Source: Lentisphaerota bacterium (GTDB lineage Bacteria > Verrucomicrobiota > Lentisphaeria > Victivallales > Victivallaceae). From it: DNA of 64,000 bases. Position 1 is the first letter of the stretch. The number at the start of each line of letters is the position of its first letter. Shown one piece after another: positions 27,642 through 35,656 of the stretch. The notes below the pieces were generated by a model. That model made no database searches. It was not told where the DNA came from and saw only the letters and a list, made by a program, of their open reading frames with translations. The DNA lies in NCBI GenBank assembly GCA_015061685.1, contig SUWD01000001.1, positions 124,001-188,000 on the forward strand. Direction: 5' to 3'. Position numbers and translations under genes: made by a program.

Positions 27642-29008
27642 CTCAAATCCTCCTTTTCCAGACGATAAACCGCATGGATACCAACCTCTTTGATTTTACT
27701 CATCGTACCAACGAAACGGGCGGCATATTTCCCCGGATCTTCATTTACTGCCAGAATCACGGCACTGCCGCCGGGAAGAAAGCCGATCTTCCCTTTTGGA
27801 CCGTCAAAAACCACCCGGCTGTCAAAGTAGAGCAGTGCCCACGGATCAGCATCAAAAGAGGCAAAAACCGGGCAATCCGGAGCGAAATTCTCCTTTACGA
27901 CCGCCAGAGTATCCCGGTTGCGGAATTCTCCGCAGGCAAAACGGGGAGCATAGAAGTCATCCTGTCCGGCAAGCGTAAGTGCCGGAGAAATTTGTTTGCG
28001 GAAAAATTCATGCGAGATCACTCCCCCGAAAAGCAGCACCGCCAGTGCCAATATCCGCAATCCTTTCTCCGGCATCCGGCGTAAAAATCCTGCCGCCAGC
28101 AACGCAAAAACCGGAAACAATACAAACCATACCCGCGGGAAAGGGGATACCGGCAAAAAAGCTCCCCCAAGCGGAAGAAACCAGATCAGTGTCCGGGGCC
28201 AGTTACGCAATTTCGGACGGTGATAAAATATCCCGGCGGCAAACGGGAATAAAAAGGTGAGCAAAACAGCGATGCCGACTGCCAAAAGAGCATACCCGGC
28301 ATGATGCCACCCCTCTTTCAAGGCGAATGCCCGGAAAAGATCATCCTTTATCGGCAGATAAAACAATAAAAATGCCGCAACAGCCGACAGTGCAAGCCGG
28401 TAAAGTCTCCGGTTTTTCCAGAATTTTTTACCGCAGTAAGGGGCAATATACAACCCTGCCCCGGCAATTCCTGCCAGAGCCGATGGCATTACGCCGACCG
28501 CCAGCAGAACCCCGATGAACCAGTAAAAAAGCTGGATATTCCTGCCGCCCAGAGCGTACCTGCGTCCGGCACACAAAGCGGAAACGGTAAAAAATGCCGC
28601 CAGCATGTACCCTCTTAAAGCTGTGGCATAGAGCAGAAACGGCGGAGAGATCACCAAAGCGGTCAAAGCGACGGTCAAAGTTCCTTTGCCCAATTCCCGG
28701 GAAAAATTTTTCCAGAGTATAAAAAGCATCCCTCCGGCACAGAACAAAGGAAATATCCGCAATATTTCCGGAGGAAATACGCCCAGAAGAATATGGAGAA
28801 CAACCGTGTGGACGATCTGATTATTGGGGATGATATAACTTTGATAAATCTTTGCCGCTGACGGCAAAAGAGCAAATTGCAGAGTCAAAACCTCATCGAA
28901 CCAGAATTCCCGGAGCAGATAGGGGGTAAGGAGATAAAGAAAAACCGCCGCCGCAAAAAAACAAAAAAGCCGACCGGACATTGATCCAATCGACTTTTTG
29001 CGATCCAT
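27638..29008 (-). CDS. GT-C-like multipass membrane glycosyltransferase (putative)
   Basis: About 456 residues with 10-12 hydrophobic helices. After the first helix comes LREFWFDEVLTLQFAL; an acidic pair in the first outer loop (here Asp-Glu) is the signature of GT-C enzymes such as ArnT/PMT that use lipid-phosphate sugars. A soluble C-terminal part (NEDPGKYAARFVGTMSKIKEVG) follows. It could transfer a sugar to lipid A, protein or glycan outside the inner membrane; this is family-level inference. GTG at 29014 and ATG at 29008 are alternative starts, both just after the ferredoxin stop at 29021. It overlaps the next lipoprotein gene by 4 bp. Confidence 0.65.
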   Translation of the reverse strand: MDRKKSIGSMSGRLFCFFAAAVFLYLLTPYLLREFWFDEVLTLQFALLPSAAKIYQSYIIPNNQIVHTVVLHILLGVFPPEILRIFPLFCAGGMLFILWKNFSRELGKGTLTVALTALVISPPFLLYATALRGYMLAAFFTVSALCAGRRYALGGRNIQLFYWFIGVLLAVGVMPSALAGIAGAGLYIAPYCGKKFWKNRRLYRLALSAVAAFLLFYLPIKDDLFRAFALKEGWHHAGYALLAVGIAVLLTFLFPFAAGIFYHRPKLRNWPRTLIWFLPLGGAFLPVSPFPRVWFVLFPVFALLAAGFLRRMPEKGLRILALAVLLFGGVISHEFFRKQISPALTLAGQDDFYAPRFACGEFRNRDTLAVVKENFAPDCPVFASFDADPWALLYFDSRVVFDGPKGKIGFLPGGSAVILAVNEDPGKYAARFVGTMSKIKEVGIHAVYRLEKEDLR

Positions 29009-29020
29009 TCTCACTGAAAA

Positions 29021-29191
29021 TCAGAGAGAGATGGCTTCGGTCGGGCAGGAGCCGACGCAAGCACCGCACTCGATGCAATCGCCTTCGGCGACGACAGCTT
29101 TATCGGCTTCGATTTTGATTGCACTGACCGGGCAGGCATCGACGCAGCTTCCGCAGCCGACGCAGGTTTCCTGATTGATAGCAGCAGCCAT
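29021..29191 (-). CDS. 2[4Fe-4S] ferredoxin
   Basis: A 56-residue protein, typical of clostridial-type ferredoxins. It carries two cluster motifs, CVGCGSCVDACP and CIECGACVGSCP, each C-x2-C-x2-C-x3-C-P, and ends AISL. It is a low-potential electron carrier in the cytoplasm, for example for radical SAM enzymes, hydrogenase or pyruvate:ferredoxin oxidoreductase in an anaerobe. AAGGAG lies 8 bp before the ATG, and a TTGATA-16-TATATT promoter upstream drives it. The GT-C-like gene starts only 7-13 bp downstream. Confidence 0.95.
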   Translation of the reverse strand: MAAAINQETCVGCGSCVDACPVSAIKIEADKAVVAEGDCIECGACVGSCPTEAISL

Positions 29192-29246
29192 TTGTAAATC
29201 TCCTTATAATTAGGCATCTTGCCGGGAATCGATCCCGTTTGCAGTT

Positions 29247-29274
29247 AATATAACACACTTCCGGAAAATATCAA
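29247..29274 (-). promoter_or_regulatory. Promoter for the ferredoxin gene
   Basis: Minus strand: TTGATA (29269-29274), 16-bp spacer, TATATT (29247-29252), about 55 bp before the ATG. Confidence 0.55.
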
Positions 29275-29289
29275 GCCGCTTTTCCTCAT

Positions 29290-29345
29290 TGTCTCATTTT
29301 TTGCCGAAAATCCTTTCGGCAGGTGGTGTCGCCTGACGGAGGGCG
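29290..29345 (+). repeat. Degenerate TIR-element end with GACGGAGGGCGA tail
   Basis: TGTCTCATTTTTTGCCGAAAA followed by GGCAGGTGGTGTCGCCTGACGGAGGGCGA. The same ACGGAGGGCGA plus T-run occurs at 42499-42518. Probably a decayed remnant. Confidence 0.5.
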
Positions 29346-29358
29346 ATTTTTTTATTTT

Positions 29359-29985
29359 TTATTTTTTTACCCGGCGGATGGGATTAAAGGCGTACAAACA
29401 AAGTGTCATAAACAACACCACGTATGCCGCCAATTCGACGCCCTCCTCCAGAATCAAACTCGGACAGAATTTATCCAGCAGATCTGAAGCTACCGTCAAA
29501 ATCAGAAACAAAACCACGTTCCACACCGGAATTCTGGTTGCGGCAAGCAGATCGCCCAGTTCTTTATAAACTTTTCCGGCGAAGAAAAATACCGCACAGC
29601 CGATACCGTAAATGATTCCTGCCGGCAGACGGTATGGAGCGTACCACACCTTATCCCAGCCGTAAAAAGCATTAACTTCCCCGGGAACGGCATAGAAAAG
29701 AGTTCTTCCGGTATTGACTTCCCGCAGGGCGAGAGTAAACATGATCAATGCCGCAAAGATGAATAAATTTCGTTTTTCCGGTACGATACACCAGATGAAA
29801 CAGCTGAAAAAGATGATCATCAGCTGAGTATTTTCGATAAGTTCATTTTCGTATCCGCACTTTTCCGGCAGGAGCAATACTGCCGGATAGAGCAGTATCA
29901 GCACCACCAAAGCCGGTACAGTGCTGCTGCTTAAATGAAAATCAAACGCTATGAACGTTTTGATTTTTTGAATGATCCCCATCAT
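29359..29985 (-). CDS. Membrane protein of unknown function
   Basis: A 208-residue protein with about six hydrophobic helices (starting near residues 24, 54, 72, 118, 153 and 180) and short loops rich in aromatic and charged residues (FYGWDKVWYAPYRLPAG). No family is recognised. The start MMGIIQ follows an eight-G run and GAAGA; the G-run at 29991-29998 could be prone to slippage. It stands alone between repeat remnants. Confidence 0.6.
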   Translation of the reverse strand: MMGIIQKIKTFIAFDFHLSSSTVPALVVLILLYPAVLLLPEKCGYENELIENTQLMIIFFSCFIWCIVPEKRNLFIFAALIMFTLALREVNTGRTLFYAVPGEVNAFYGWDKVWYAPYRLPAGIIYGIGCAVFFFAGKVYKELGDLLAATRIPVWNVVLFLILTVASDLLDKFCPSLILEEGVELAAYVVLFMTLCLYAFNPIRRVKK

Positions 29986-30001
29986 TCTTCCCCCCCCACA
30001 C

Positions 30002-30056
30002 TTATTATCTCATTTTTTTTTGAAAAATAGTTATTGTCTCATCTTTTGTAAAAAAT
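30002..30056 (+). repeat. Two tandem TIR-element end remnants
   Basis: TTATTATCTCATTTTTTTTTG and, 30 bp later, TTATTGTCTCATCTTTTGT. Each copies the TTAT-TGTCTC left end only, just upstream of the unknown membrane protein gene and downstream of the pseudopilin terminator. Confidence 0.6.
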
Positions 30057-30074
30057 CCGGCGTTCTGTAACAAA

Positions 30075-30103
30075 AAAACGCAGGGAAAAAACCCTGCGTT
30101 TTT
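30075..30103 (-). terminator. Rho-independent terminator of the pseudopilin gene
   Basis: Minus strand: AAAAACGCAGGG arm, six-T loop, CCCTGCGTTTTTTT. It lies 32 bp after the stop at 30135 and has long A/T flanks, so it may also work from the other side. Confidence 0.85.
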
Positions 30104-30134
30104 GAGATAATCTTTTGATTTGCATCAAGCAAGA

Positions 30135-30758
30135 TTATTTGGCATTACCATTCGGGTAAACTTTGTAATAACCGGCTGTATCAACTTTCTGACCGATGTT
30201 CTCTTTGCTGTACCAATCTTTGTGGGCTTTACCGGCGACGTGGCCGTCAGCATAGAGCAGGTTACCGAATTCTTCGTGGTTGGATTTCATGCTGGTGACT
30301 TCGTTGCCATCGCTGTACATATCAGCAGAAACAGCGGAAGCACTGCTGTACTGGGGGCTGATATAGACATAACCATAGGTCAGGTTCTTGTTGGAATCAT
30401 AGTCGAGGGTCTCGGTACCGTCACCGGCAGAATAGGTGCTGGAGGGGCAGACGTAAACTTTGTAGTCAGTCAGGTGACCTTCGGAACGCAGAGCTTCCAT
30501 GGCACCGGCAGCACCGGTTTTGTCCGGACCGGCAGGGACGCCATTTTTCAGAGCGCCATTGGGACGATGCTGACCAGTGGAGGTCTGGGAGTAGAATTCC
30601 AGAGCGTTACCGATCTGTTTCAGGTTGTTGGTGCAGCTGGCACGACGGCCGCTTTCACGGGCTTTCTGCAGGGCGGGCAGCAGGATTGCAGCCAGGATGG
30701 CGATGATCGCGATCACGACCAGCAGCTCGATAAGAGTGAATCCACGACTCTTTTTCAT
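30135..30758 (-). CDS. Pseudopilin-like protein (prepilin leader, DUF1559/GspG type)
   Basis: A 207-residue protein with a short classic leader MKKSRG, cut before [44 protein letters not shown]. The globular part has [21 protein letters not shown] and [11 protein letters not shown], as in Lentisphaerota pseudopilins. It is exported and probably envelope-bound; function unknown. It is a single-gene unit with a good promoter (TTGCTC-17-TATAAT), a hairpin-rich 5' leader, a purine-rich ribosome site and a strong terminator, which together suggest high expression. Confidence 0.88.
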   Translation of the reverse strand: MKKSRGFTLIELLVVIAIIAILAAILLPALQKARESGRRASCTNNLKQIGNALEFYSQTSTGQHRPNGALKNGVPAGPDKTGAAGAMEALRSEGHLTDYKVYVCPSSTYSAGDGTETLDYDSNKNLTYGYVYISPQYSSASAVSADMYSDGNEVTSMKSNHEEFGNLLYADGHVAGKAHKDWYSKENIGQKVDTAGYYKVYPNGNAK

Positions 30759-30840
30759 TTTTTGTTTTTTCCTTTCTTTTTGTTTTAAGCGGAACTCCCG
30801 CTTTCTCTTTTCGGCACTTTTGCCACATTAACTAACCTTT

Positions 30841-30869
30841 ATTATACACAAAAATTCTGCAAAGAGCAA
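30841..30869 (-). promoter_or_regulatory. Promoter of the pseudopilin gene, with hairpins in the leader
   Basis: Minus strand: TTGCTC (30864-30869), 17-bp spacer, TATAAT (30841-30846). The roughly 75-nt leader contains small stems GGCA-AAAG-TGCC and AGCGGGA-GT-TCCGCT that could stabilise the message. Confidence 0.65.
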
Positions 30870-30999
30870 ACTTTTAACTGCTAACTGCCATCTTTTATTA
30901 AGAAAATCTCAAATAATGAGATTTGAAAGAGCATTTTTTCAGCAGATCGCCGTTGTCTGTCAATGCCGCTCCGGCGGCTCTGCTCCAATCGGCAGTCAG

Positions 31000-31073
31000 C
31001 AGCTCGCTACGCTCGATAAACACCGGGACGGACTTTTACGGACATGTACGGACACTTACGGACAGCTCCGGAG
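31000..31073. repeat. 10-bp tandem repeat array, copy 3
   Basis: CAGCTCGCTACGCTCGATAAACACC followed by five 10-bp units with ACGGAC at 31024-31073. It lies in the 414-bp gap between the pseudopilin start (30758) and the permease end (31173). The rest of that gap holds an AAATCTCA/TGAGATTT hairpin (30905-30925) and a TTTTTCGGAC/GTCCGAAAAA stem (31122-31152), which has A after the stem rather than T and is not a standard terminator. Confidence 0.8.
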
Positions 31074-31172
31074 ACAGTTGGCACTCTGCCGGGGGCTTGC
31101 TCCATGAGCGGCACCCCCATTTTTTTCGGACATGTCTGACACGTCCGAAAAAGCACCCGGTGGCAGATTTTT

Positions 31173-32078
31173 TTATTTTACAGACCCGAAAGAGTACACT
31201 GCTATCGCCCCAAGCATCAGCAGTGCCGCCGCTATCCGCCGCACCCACAACCGCAGCGGAATCTTTGAATCCAATGCCGACAACCCCAGATAAGGCAACA
31301 GAAATCCCGCCAATACCGAGAAAATTCCCCTCGTCGCAAGAATAACATTGCCGAAAACCGGCTGCAGAAATGCAAAGCAGCACAGCAACGCCACCTGGGA
31401 GATCAACCACAATCCCGCACAAGGCAGTACCTTGCTCAACTGATCTTTGTCCGGACGGTAAAATCCCACCAGCGGCAAGGTCAGCAAGCCGAGAAATGTA
31501 TATATCACCGGAACCACCACCAAAGCACTGTGGAATTTGCTCCATTGCGTACACTCATGTACCTTGATCACCAGATCCGTTTCACAAAAATCAACCATCG
31601 AATAACAGCACAATGTCACCGACAGCAGCAGCCACCCCTTGACCGAGGTTTTCCCCGCTCCCGACCAGTTGAATATCAGTGCCGCCGATGCCGCCATCAA
31701 TACGGCAATGATCTGCACAAGATTCAAACTTCCGCCGCAAAGAATGAAAATCGTTGACAATACCACTATTTTCAATCCCAGCAAAGAGGAGAGTCTGCTG
31801 GCTTCAAAAAACTTCAACGCCCCGAAAAATGCCCCCTGCCCGATAAGGAAAAGCACACACGCCAGAATCGTTTCAGCAAAGTAATACCACAATGAGGGAA
31901 GTGCCGAAAAAGGAAAAAATATCAGCATAAAAGGCAGCGAAATTGCCATCATCACCAGCGAAGTGAGGATCAGCAGCCGCACCGGACTCTTATAATAAAG
32001 CAGAAAACGGGCATTGAAAAGGTAACCTGCTGTATTGACCAGAGCCGCCGTAAAACCGGTTATTATTCCAATAAGCAT
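31173..32078 (-). CDS. DMT-superfamily (EamA-like) permease
   Basis: A 301-residue protein with ten hydrophobic helices in two halves, the DMT layout (first half to about residue 140, second starting VKGWLLLSVTLCCYSMVDF). It has no soluble domain. It starts 2 bp after the stop of the lipoprotein nuclease gene, so it is co-transcribed with it. DMT members export or import small metabolites; nothing here fixes the substrate. Unlike the permeases at 5660 and 45857, it is not next to sugar genes. Confidence 0.72.
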   Translation of the reverse strand: MLIGIITGFTAALVNTAGYLFNARFLLYYKSPVRLLILTSLVMMAISLPFMLIFFPFSALPSLWYYFAETILACVLFLIGQGAFFGALKFFEASRLSSLLGLKIVVLSTIFILCGGSLNLVQIIAVLMAASAALIFNWSGAGKTSVKGWLLLSVTLCCYSMVDFCETDLVIKVHECTQWSKFHSALVVVPVIYTFLGLLTLPLVGFYRPDKDQLSKVLPCAGLWLISQVALLCCFAFLQPVFGNVILATRGIFSVLAGFLLPYLGLSALDSKIPLRLWVRRIAAALLMLGAIAVYSFGSVK

Positions 32079-32080
32079 GA

Positions 32081-32842
32081 TTAAGGTTTACTCCATTGGG
32101 CTAAATCACATTGACTTTCAAGTTCATTTTCCAGAGCATCATCCAATTTATCAAAGAAATCATACCCGGTAATTTTTTCCAATTCATCCACACTCAAAAA
32201 ACGGACATTCTCTTTCCGGTCATTATCCACCAGACAGGCGATCATCTTGTATGGATAAGTCAAATCCATGACCGCTTTGAAAAATTTGACCGGGACGGTG
32301 ATATCACTTTTCCCCAATTTCCGTTTTCCCTCCGGAGAAAAGACCGGCCCGGTAACTACGCAAAGGCACTTTTCTTTCAAAGCCCACTGCCGGATCTGTT
32401 TTTCGGTATTCAGCCAGTAAATGCGGTTGCATTCAGGCTCTTGCGGCGAAATATTGCTCATCAGGAAACTCTCTATCATCGTCTCTTTTGAATAAGCCAT
32501 ATCCGCCGCCGGAGCAAGATGTCCCCGGTCAAAACCGCTGCGGATATAATCTTTGGAAGTTGCCGGAGTCCCGTCAACTTCCAAATCGGTAATAAAAAAT
32601 TTCTCTCTGGGGAAAGGGGTTTTCTGCAAATTTTCAGCGCAAAGAATATAACTTACCCACAAAGATTGCTTCTCTATGCTGCTGTACCCGGCAGAATACC
32701 CTTTGCGGAGCAGAAACTGCCCCTCTTTTACCGGTATTCCCAGAGCATGATTGCTCTGCGTCATCCACTTTTCCGTCGGCTGTGACGCACATCCGGCAAG
32801 CAGAATAAGCAGCAGCAGTGCCGCCAGACGACGCAGAAACAT
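32081..32842 (-). CDS. Lipoprotein DNA/RNA non-specific endonuclease (NUC family)
   Basis: A 253-residue protein with a lipoprotein signal peptide (MFLRRLAALLLLILLAGC, Cys at 18) and the beta-beta-alpha-metal nuclease motif RSGFDRGHLAPAADM (about residues 100-114), where His is the general base, followed by SNISPQEPECNRIYW with the metal-binding Asn. Such enzymes cut DNA and RNA outside the cell and help nutrient scavenging. The ATG at 32842 follows GGGAG and gives the lipobox; the same frame is open further upstream into the ddh gene, but that part is meaningless. It lies 22 bp after ddh and 2 bp before a permease gene. Confidence 0.88.
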   Translation of the reverse strand: MFLRRLAALLLLILLAGCASQPTEKWMTQSNHALGIPVKEGQFLLRKGYSAGYSSIEKQSLWVSYILCAENLQKTPFPREKFFITDLEVDGTPATSKDYIRSGFDRGHLAPAADMAYSKETMIESFLMSNISPQEPECNRIYWLNTEKQIRQWALKEKCLCVVTGPVFSPEGKRKLGKSDITVPVKFFKAVMDLTYPYKMIACLVDNDRKENVRFLSVDELEKITGYDFFDKLDDALENELESQCDLAQWSKP

Positions 32843-32864
32843 CCCTACTCCCACCACGGATCGA

Positions 32865-33863
32865 TCACATGAATTTCGCCAGCAATTCTTCCTTGCTGTG
32901 CATGGAGAAATATGCCGGAGGAATATCCAGAATCGTGAATGCTCCACTCTTTCCCTCTTTCGCCAGACGCACCACCGCCCGGGCATGGGCAACCAGAACA
33001 TTGGCAGTTGCTTCCGGATTGCTCCCCCACTGACAGCGGTATTCGACCGCAGCAGGATTGCCGCTGCCGGTAGTTCCGGCCGCCACAACCAGACCGTCAT
33101 GCGGAAATCCGGAACACTTCTCATCGAGGTACTCCTGCGAAACAAAATGTATTTCCGTCTTATAGGGTGCGAAGTATCCGGGCATGGTGCGGATCGTTTC
33201 AGCGACGGCATCTTTGTCGGCACCCTCTTCCAGAACGACGAAGCACTCTCTGGTGTGCATATCGCCGGGAGTAAACTGCGGATTCTCACCGCGGCGGACT
33301 TTTTCAATGGCTTCCGTGACCGCATGGGTGTACTGCCGGGCATCTTTCACCCCGGGAATGGTACGCAAAGCATCACTGTGTCCCATGCTCAAGCCGCCGG
33401 ATTCGCCCAGACCGTAAAAGCCGTAAGCCCGACTGCCCGGCAAAAAGGCATTGGCAACCACTCTTTCCATGGAGAAGATCCCCGGATCCCAGCCGGTGGA
33501 GATCACGGAAACGTGTCCGGCAGCTTTGGCAGAATCATCCATCGCTTTGAAGTATTCCGGAATACGGCTGTGATTGTCAAAACTGTCCACCGTATTGATC
33601 TTTGCCGCCAATGCCGGCCCCTGCACCGGCAGATCATCTTTACTGCCGCCGCAGAGGATGGCAACATCCGGTTTCAAAGCTTCAAGCCACGCATCCACCT
33701 CAGATATCTGCATGACCGGAACTTCATTAAAACTCTTTTTCACCCGGTCGGGATTACGGCTCAACACGCCGACAGTTTCCATATCAGGATTATTTTTCAA
33801 TGCGGCAAGCACGCCGCGGCCGACATTGCCGTAACCGGCAACTGCAACTCGTATTTTACTCAT
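32865..33863 (-). CDS. ddh: meso-Diaminopimelate dehydrogenase
   Basis: A 332-residue NADP-dependent enzyme that aminates L-tetrahydrodipicolinate to meso-diaminopimelate in one step, the short lysine/peptidoglycan route. The N-terminal Rossmann motif is KIRVAVAGYGNVGRG. Substrate-domain signatures include VDSFDNHSRIP, STGWDPGIFS, GLSMGHSDALRTIPGV and IRTMPGYFAPY, all matching the Corynebacterium enzyme pattern. The ATG at 33863 follows AAGGAG with a normal start MSKIRVA; a longer open frame upstream is not needed. Followed closely by the nuclease gene. The route implies meso-DAP peptidoglycan. Confidence 0.93.
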   Translation of the reverse strand: MSKIRVAVAGYGNVGRGVLAALKNNPDMETVGVLSRNPDRVKKSFNEVPVMQISEVDAWLEALKPDVAILCGGSKDDLPVQGPALAAKINTVDSFDNHSRIPEYFKAMDDSAKAAGHVSVISTGWDPGIFSMERVVANAFLPGSRAYGFYGLGESGGLSMGHSDALRTIPGVKDARQYTHAVTEAIEKVRRGENPQFTPGDMHTRECFVVLEEGADKDAVAETIRTMPGYFAPYKTEIHFVSQEYLDEKCSGFPHDGLVVAAGTTGSGNPAAVEYRCQWGSNPEATANVLVAHARAVVRLAKEGKSGAFTILDIPPAYFSMHSKEELLAKFM

Positions 33864-33938
33864 AATATATGTAACTCCTTTGCGATTTGCAAAAAACAAA
33901 AATTCCTCACCGTCCCGTCCCCGGACATTTATCTCTCC

Positions 33939-34493
33939 TCAAAGGAAGTTGGCAACATCGTCACAAATTGCTTCTCCGTCGGTGCTGTCCTTGTACTTGG
34001 CAATATCAATTACCGGAAATTCAGAATTTTCCTCTCCGAAAGCACCGTCACTTCCCGGAGAAATTATATCAAATCCGCCCCGGTTGAATTTCCCCGGAAA
34101 ACGGAAGTACATCTGCTGATCCCAGCCGTCACAGAAGTATCCGGCATCATCAGTTATCCCATCCGCACTGTCTGCATCTATCGCTTTGGCAAAAAGTTTG
34201 AATGTCTCAGCGGTCAATTCTGTGTTCCCGATAACGATTTTCCGGTTTTCCGCATCAAATTTGACGGTAACAAACCCCTCTTTATTACCGGTCATGGCAG
34301 TCGTCCTCACCAAAAGCCCCTTGTCCTGCAAAACTTTGAATCCGTTATCCAGCCGGGCGATCGTCGCTTTGGTGGATTTTTCTTTCGATGAATCCATCGC
34401 ATAGGTGTAAGCTCCCACCGCAATGACCAGCAGAATTATGATCAAAGCCACTACCCCCAGAATCTCAATCAGGGTAAAATTATCTCTTTTCAT
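33939..34493 (-). CDS. GspG-like pseudopilin
   Basis: A 184-residue protein starting MKRDNFTLIEILGVVALIIILLVIAVGAYTYAMDSS, a type II secretion/type IV pilus leader and helix. Then come ATIARLDNGFKVLQDKG and a C-terminal region FPGKFNRGGFDIISPGSDGAFGEEN, which resembles the calcium-binding end of GspG major pseudopilins (FDIYSLGADG type). It lacks the DUF1559 layout of the two other pseudopilins here. The residue before FTLIE is Asn rather than Gly. AGGAGG precedes the ATG at 34493. No secretion machinery genes are adjacent. Confidence 0.82.
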   Translation of the reverse strand: MKRDNFTLIEILGVVALIIILLVIAVGAYTYAMDSSKEKSTKATIARLDNGFKVLQDKGLLVRTTAMTGNKEGFVTVKFDAENRKIVIGNTELTAETFKLFAKAIDADSADGITDDAGYFCDGWDQQMYFRFPGKFNRGGFDIISPGSDGAFGEENSEFPVIDIAKYKDSTDGEAICDDVANFL

Positions 34494-34505
34494 TACAATT
34501 CCTCC

Positions 34506-34534
34506 TTGAATTATGGTCAACCATGGAATATAAT
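34506..34534 (+). promoter_or_regulatory. Promoter with a palindrome in the spacer, for the SDR gene
   Basis: TTGAAT (34506-34511), 17-bp spacer, TATAAT (34529-34534). The spacer contains ATGGT-CA-ACCAT (34513-34524), a possible operator. The divergent pseudopilin gene starts at 34493, so a regulator bound here could affect both. Confidence 0.6.
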
Positions 34535-34557
34535 ATGCAAAAGGAGAAATTTCAAGT

Positions 34558-35262
34558 ATGATTTTGCAGGGAAAAAGCGTTTTGATCACCGGAGCAGCCA
34601 AAAGGATCGGGGCGGTCATCGCCCGGAAGCTCGCCGGTGCCGGATGCCGGGTGATTATCCACTGTCATAATTCAGTAAGCAAGGCGGAAGAACTCCTTTC
34701 CACCCTCCCCGGTGACGGACACCGGATCATCACCGCCGATCTCTCCAATGAAAAAGAGGTTCATTCCCTCGCTGAAAATGCAGGGGGGTTTGAATTGCTG
34801 GTCAATTCCGCCGCCATTTTTCACCGCCCCGGCTCTCCGGAAGATGCCGCTGCCGCCGGACTTTATCACCAAATAAATTTCACCGCTTCCAAAATCCTGC
34901 TGGATCACCTTTTCCGGCAGGATCTCCCCGAAGCTGCCGCAGTGAATATCACCGATGCTTACGCCCTTTTACCCGGTAATGGAGCTTATTACCAAAGCAA
35001 AAAAGCTCTCAATGAATTGACCGTATCTCTCGCTCCGGTGTGGGCAGAAAAAAATTTCCGGATCAATGCCGTTGCTCCCGGCCCGATGATCCCGCCCCCA
35101 TGGGCACCGGATTCACGGATGGAAAAAACTTTGCCGATGATCCCCCTCAAACGTGCCGTCTGCCCGGAAGATCTCGCTGAAACAGTGAAGTTCCTGCTTG
35201 CCTGTGACAGCATTACCGGAGCAATTATCCCGGTAGATTGCGGCATAAGTACAAAAAAATAA
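34558..35262 (+). CDS. Short-chain dehydrogenase, pteridine reductase/FolM-like
   Basis: A 234-residue SDR with the NAD(P) motif TGAAKRIG (residues 11-18), LVNSAA, a serine-site region replaced by NITDAYALLPG, and the active-site YYQSK (Tyr and Lys four residues apart, about 144-148). TGAAKRIGA and the missing canonical Ser, replaced by Asp in NITDA, are features of pteridine reductases and FolM dihydromonapterin reductase, so reduction of dihydropterins with NADPH is the best guess; other SDR roles are possible. AAGGAG lies 10 bp before the ATG. It is a single-gene unit, one of few plus-strand genes in this part. Confidence 0.72.
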   Translation: MILQGKSVLITGAAKRIGAVIARKLAGAGCRVIIHCHNSVSKAEELLSTLPGDGHRIITADLSNEKEVHSLAENAGGFELLVNSAAIFHRPGSPEDAAAAGLYHQINFTASKILLDHLFRQDLPEAAAVNITDAYALLPGNGAYYQSKKALNELTVSLAPVWAEKNFRINAVAPGPMIPPPWAPDSRMEKTLPMIPLKRAVCPEDLAETVKFLLACDSITGAIIPVDCGISTKK

Positions 35263-35374
35263 AAAATCACCCCCGGATACAGTAAGACCGGCAGGGACTA
35301 TAAGCAAAGCATAAAAATGGGCTGTTGCGGCAATTGTCGCAACGGCTTCGCTGAAAAAACTCAATTATTGTTAT

Positions 35375-35645
35375 TGTCTCATTTTTTGTGAAAAATCTTT
35401 CCTGCGGTGGTGCATTGCGGGCAATCTCTTGGCAAATCTGCGGACGTTTTCGCAGTCATGTACGTCAGTACACTCCTGCTCATCCGCCTTGATTTGTCTG
35501 CGACCTTGCCTCACACTGCATCCACCGGTTGGATCGAACCCGTGTTTGCCGGTTTGACAAATCACAACTTATGTTACATATTCCATGCGTTAACAGAAAT
35601 GTTTGTTTATAAGCTCCTGTTACGAGTTTCACAAAATTCGGGACA
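35375..35645 (+). mobile_element. TIR element copy C (271 bp, MITE-like)
   Basis: Almost identical to copy B and the same length, with TTAT on both sides (35371-35374 and 35646-35649). Its right end is 11 bp past the stop of the symporter gene at 35657. The rest of the gap (35263-35370) holds only a TTGCGGCAA/TTGTCGCAA hairpin near 35324-35343, a possible terminator for the SDR gene. Confidence 0.88.
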
Positions 35646-35656
35646 TTATCCAATTA

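Noticed and set aside
31122..31152. Hairpin TTTTTCGGAC/GTCCGAAAAA after the permease gene as a terminator
   Set aside because: The run after the stem is A on both strands, opposite to a Rho-independent terminator.
32843..33343. N-terminal extension of the nuclease frame to 420 residues
   Set aside because: The extra 167 residues overlap ddh in another frame and are arginine/serine-rich nonsense; the lipoprotein signal and GGGAG fix the start at 32842.
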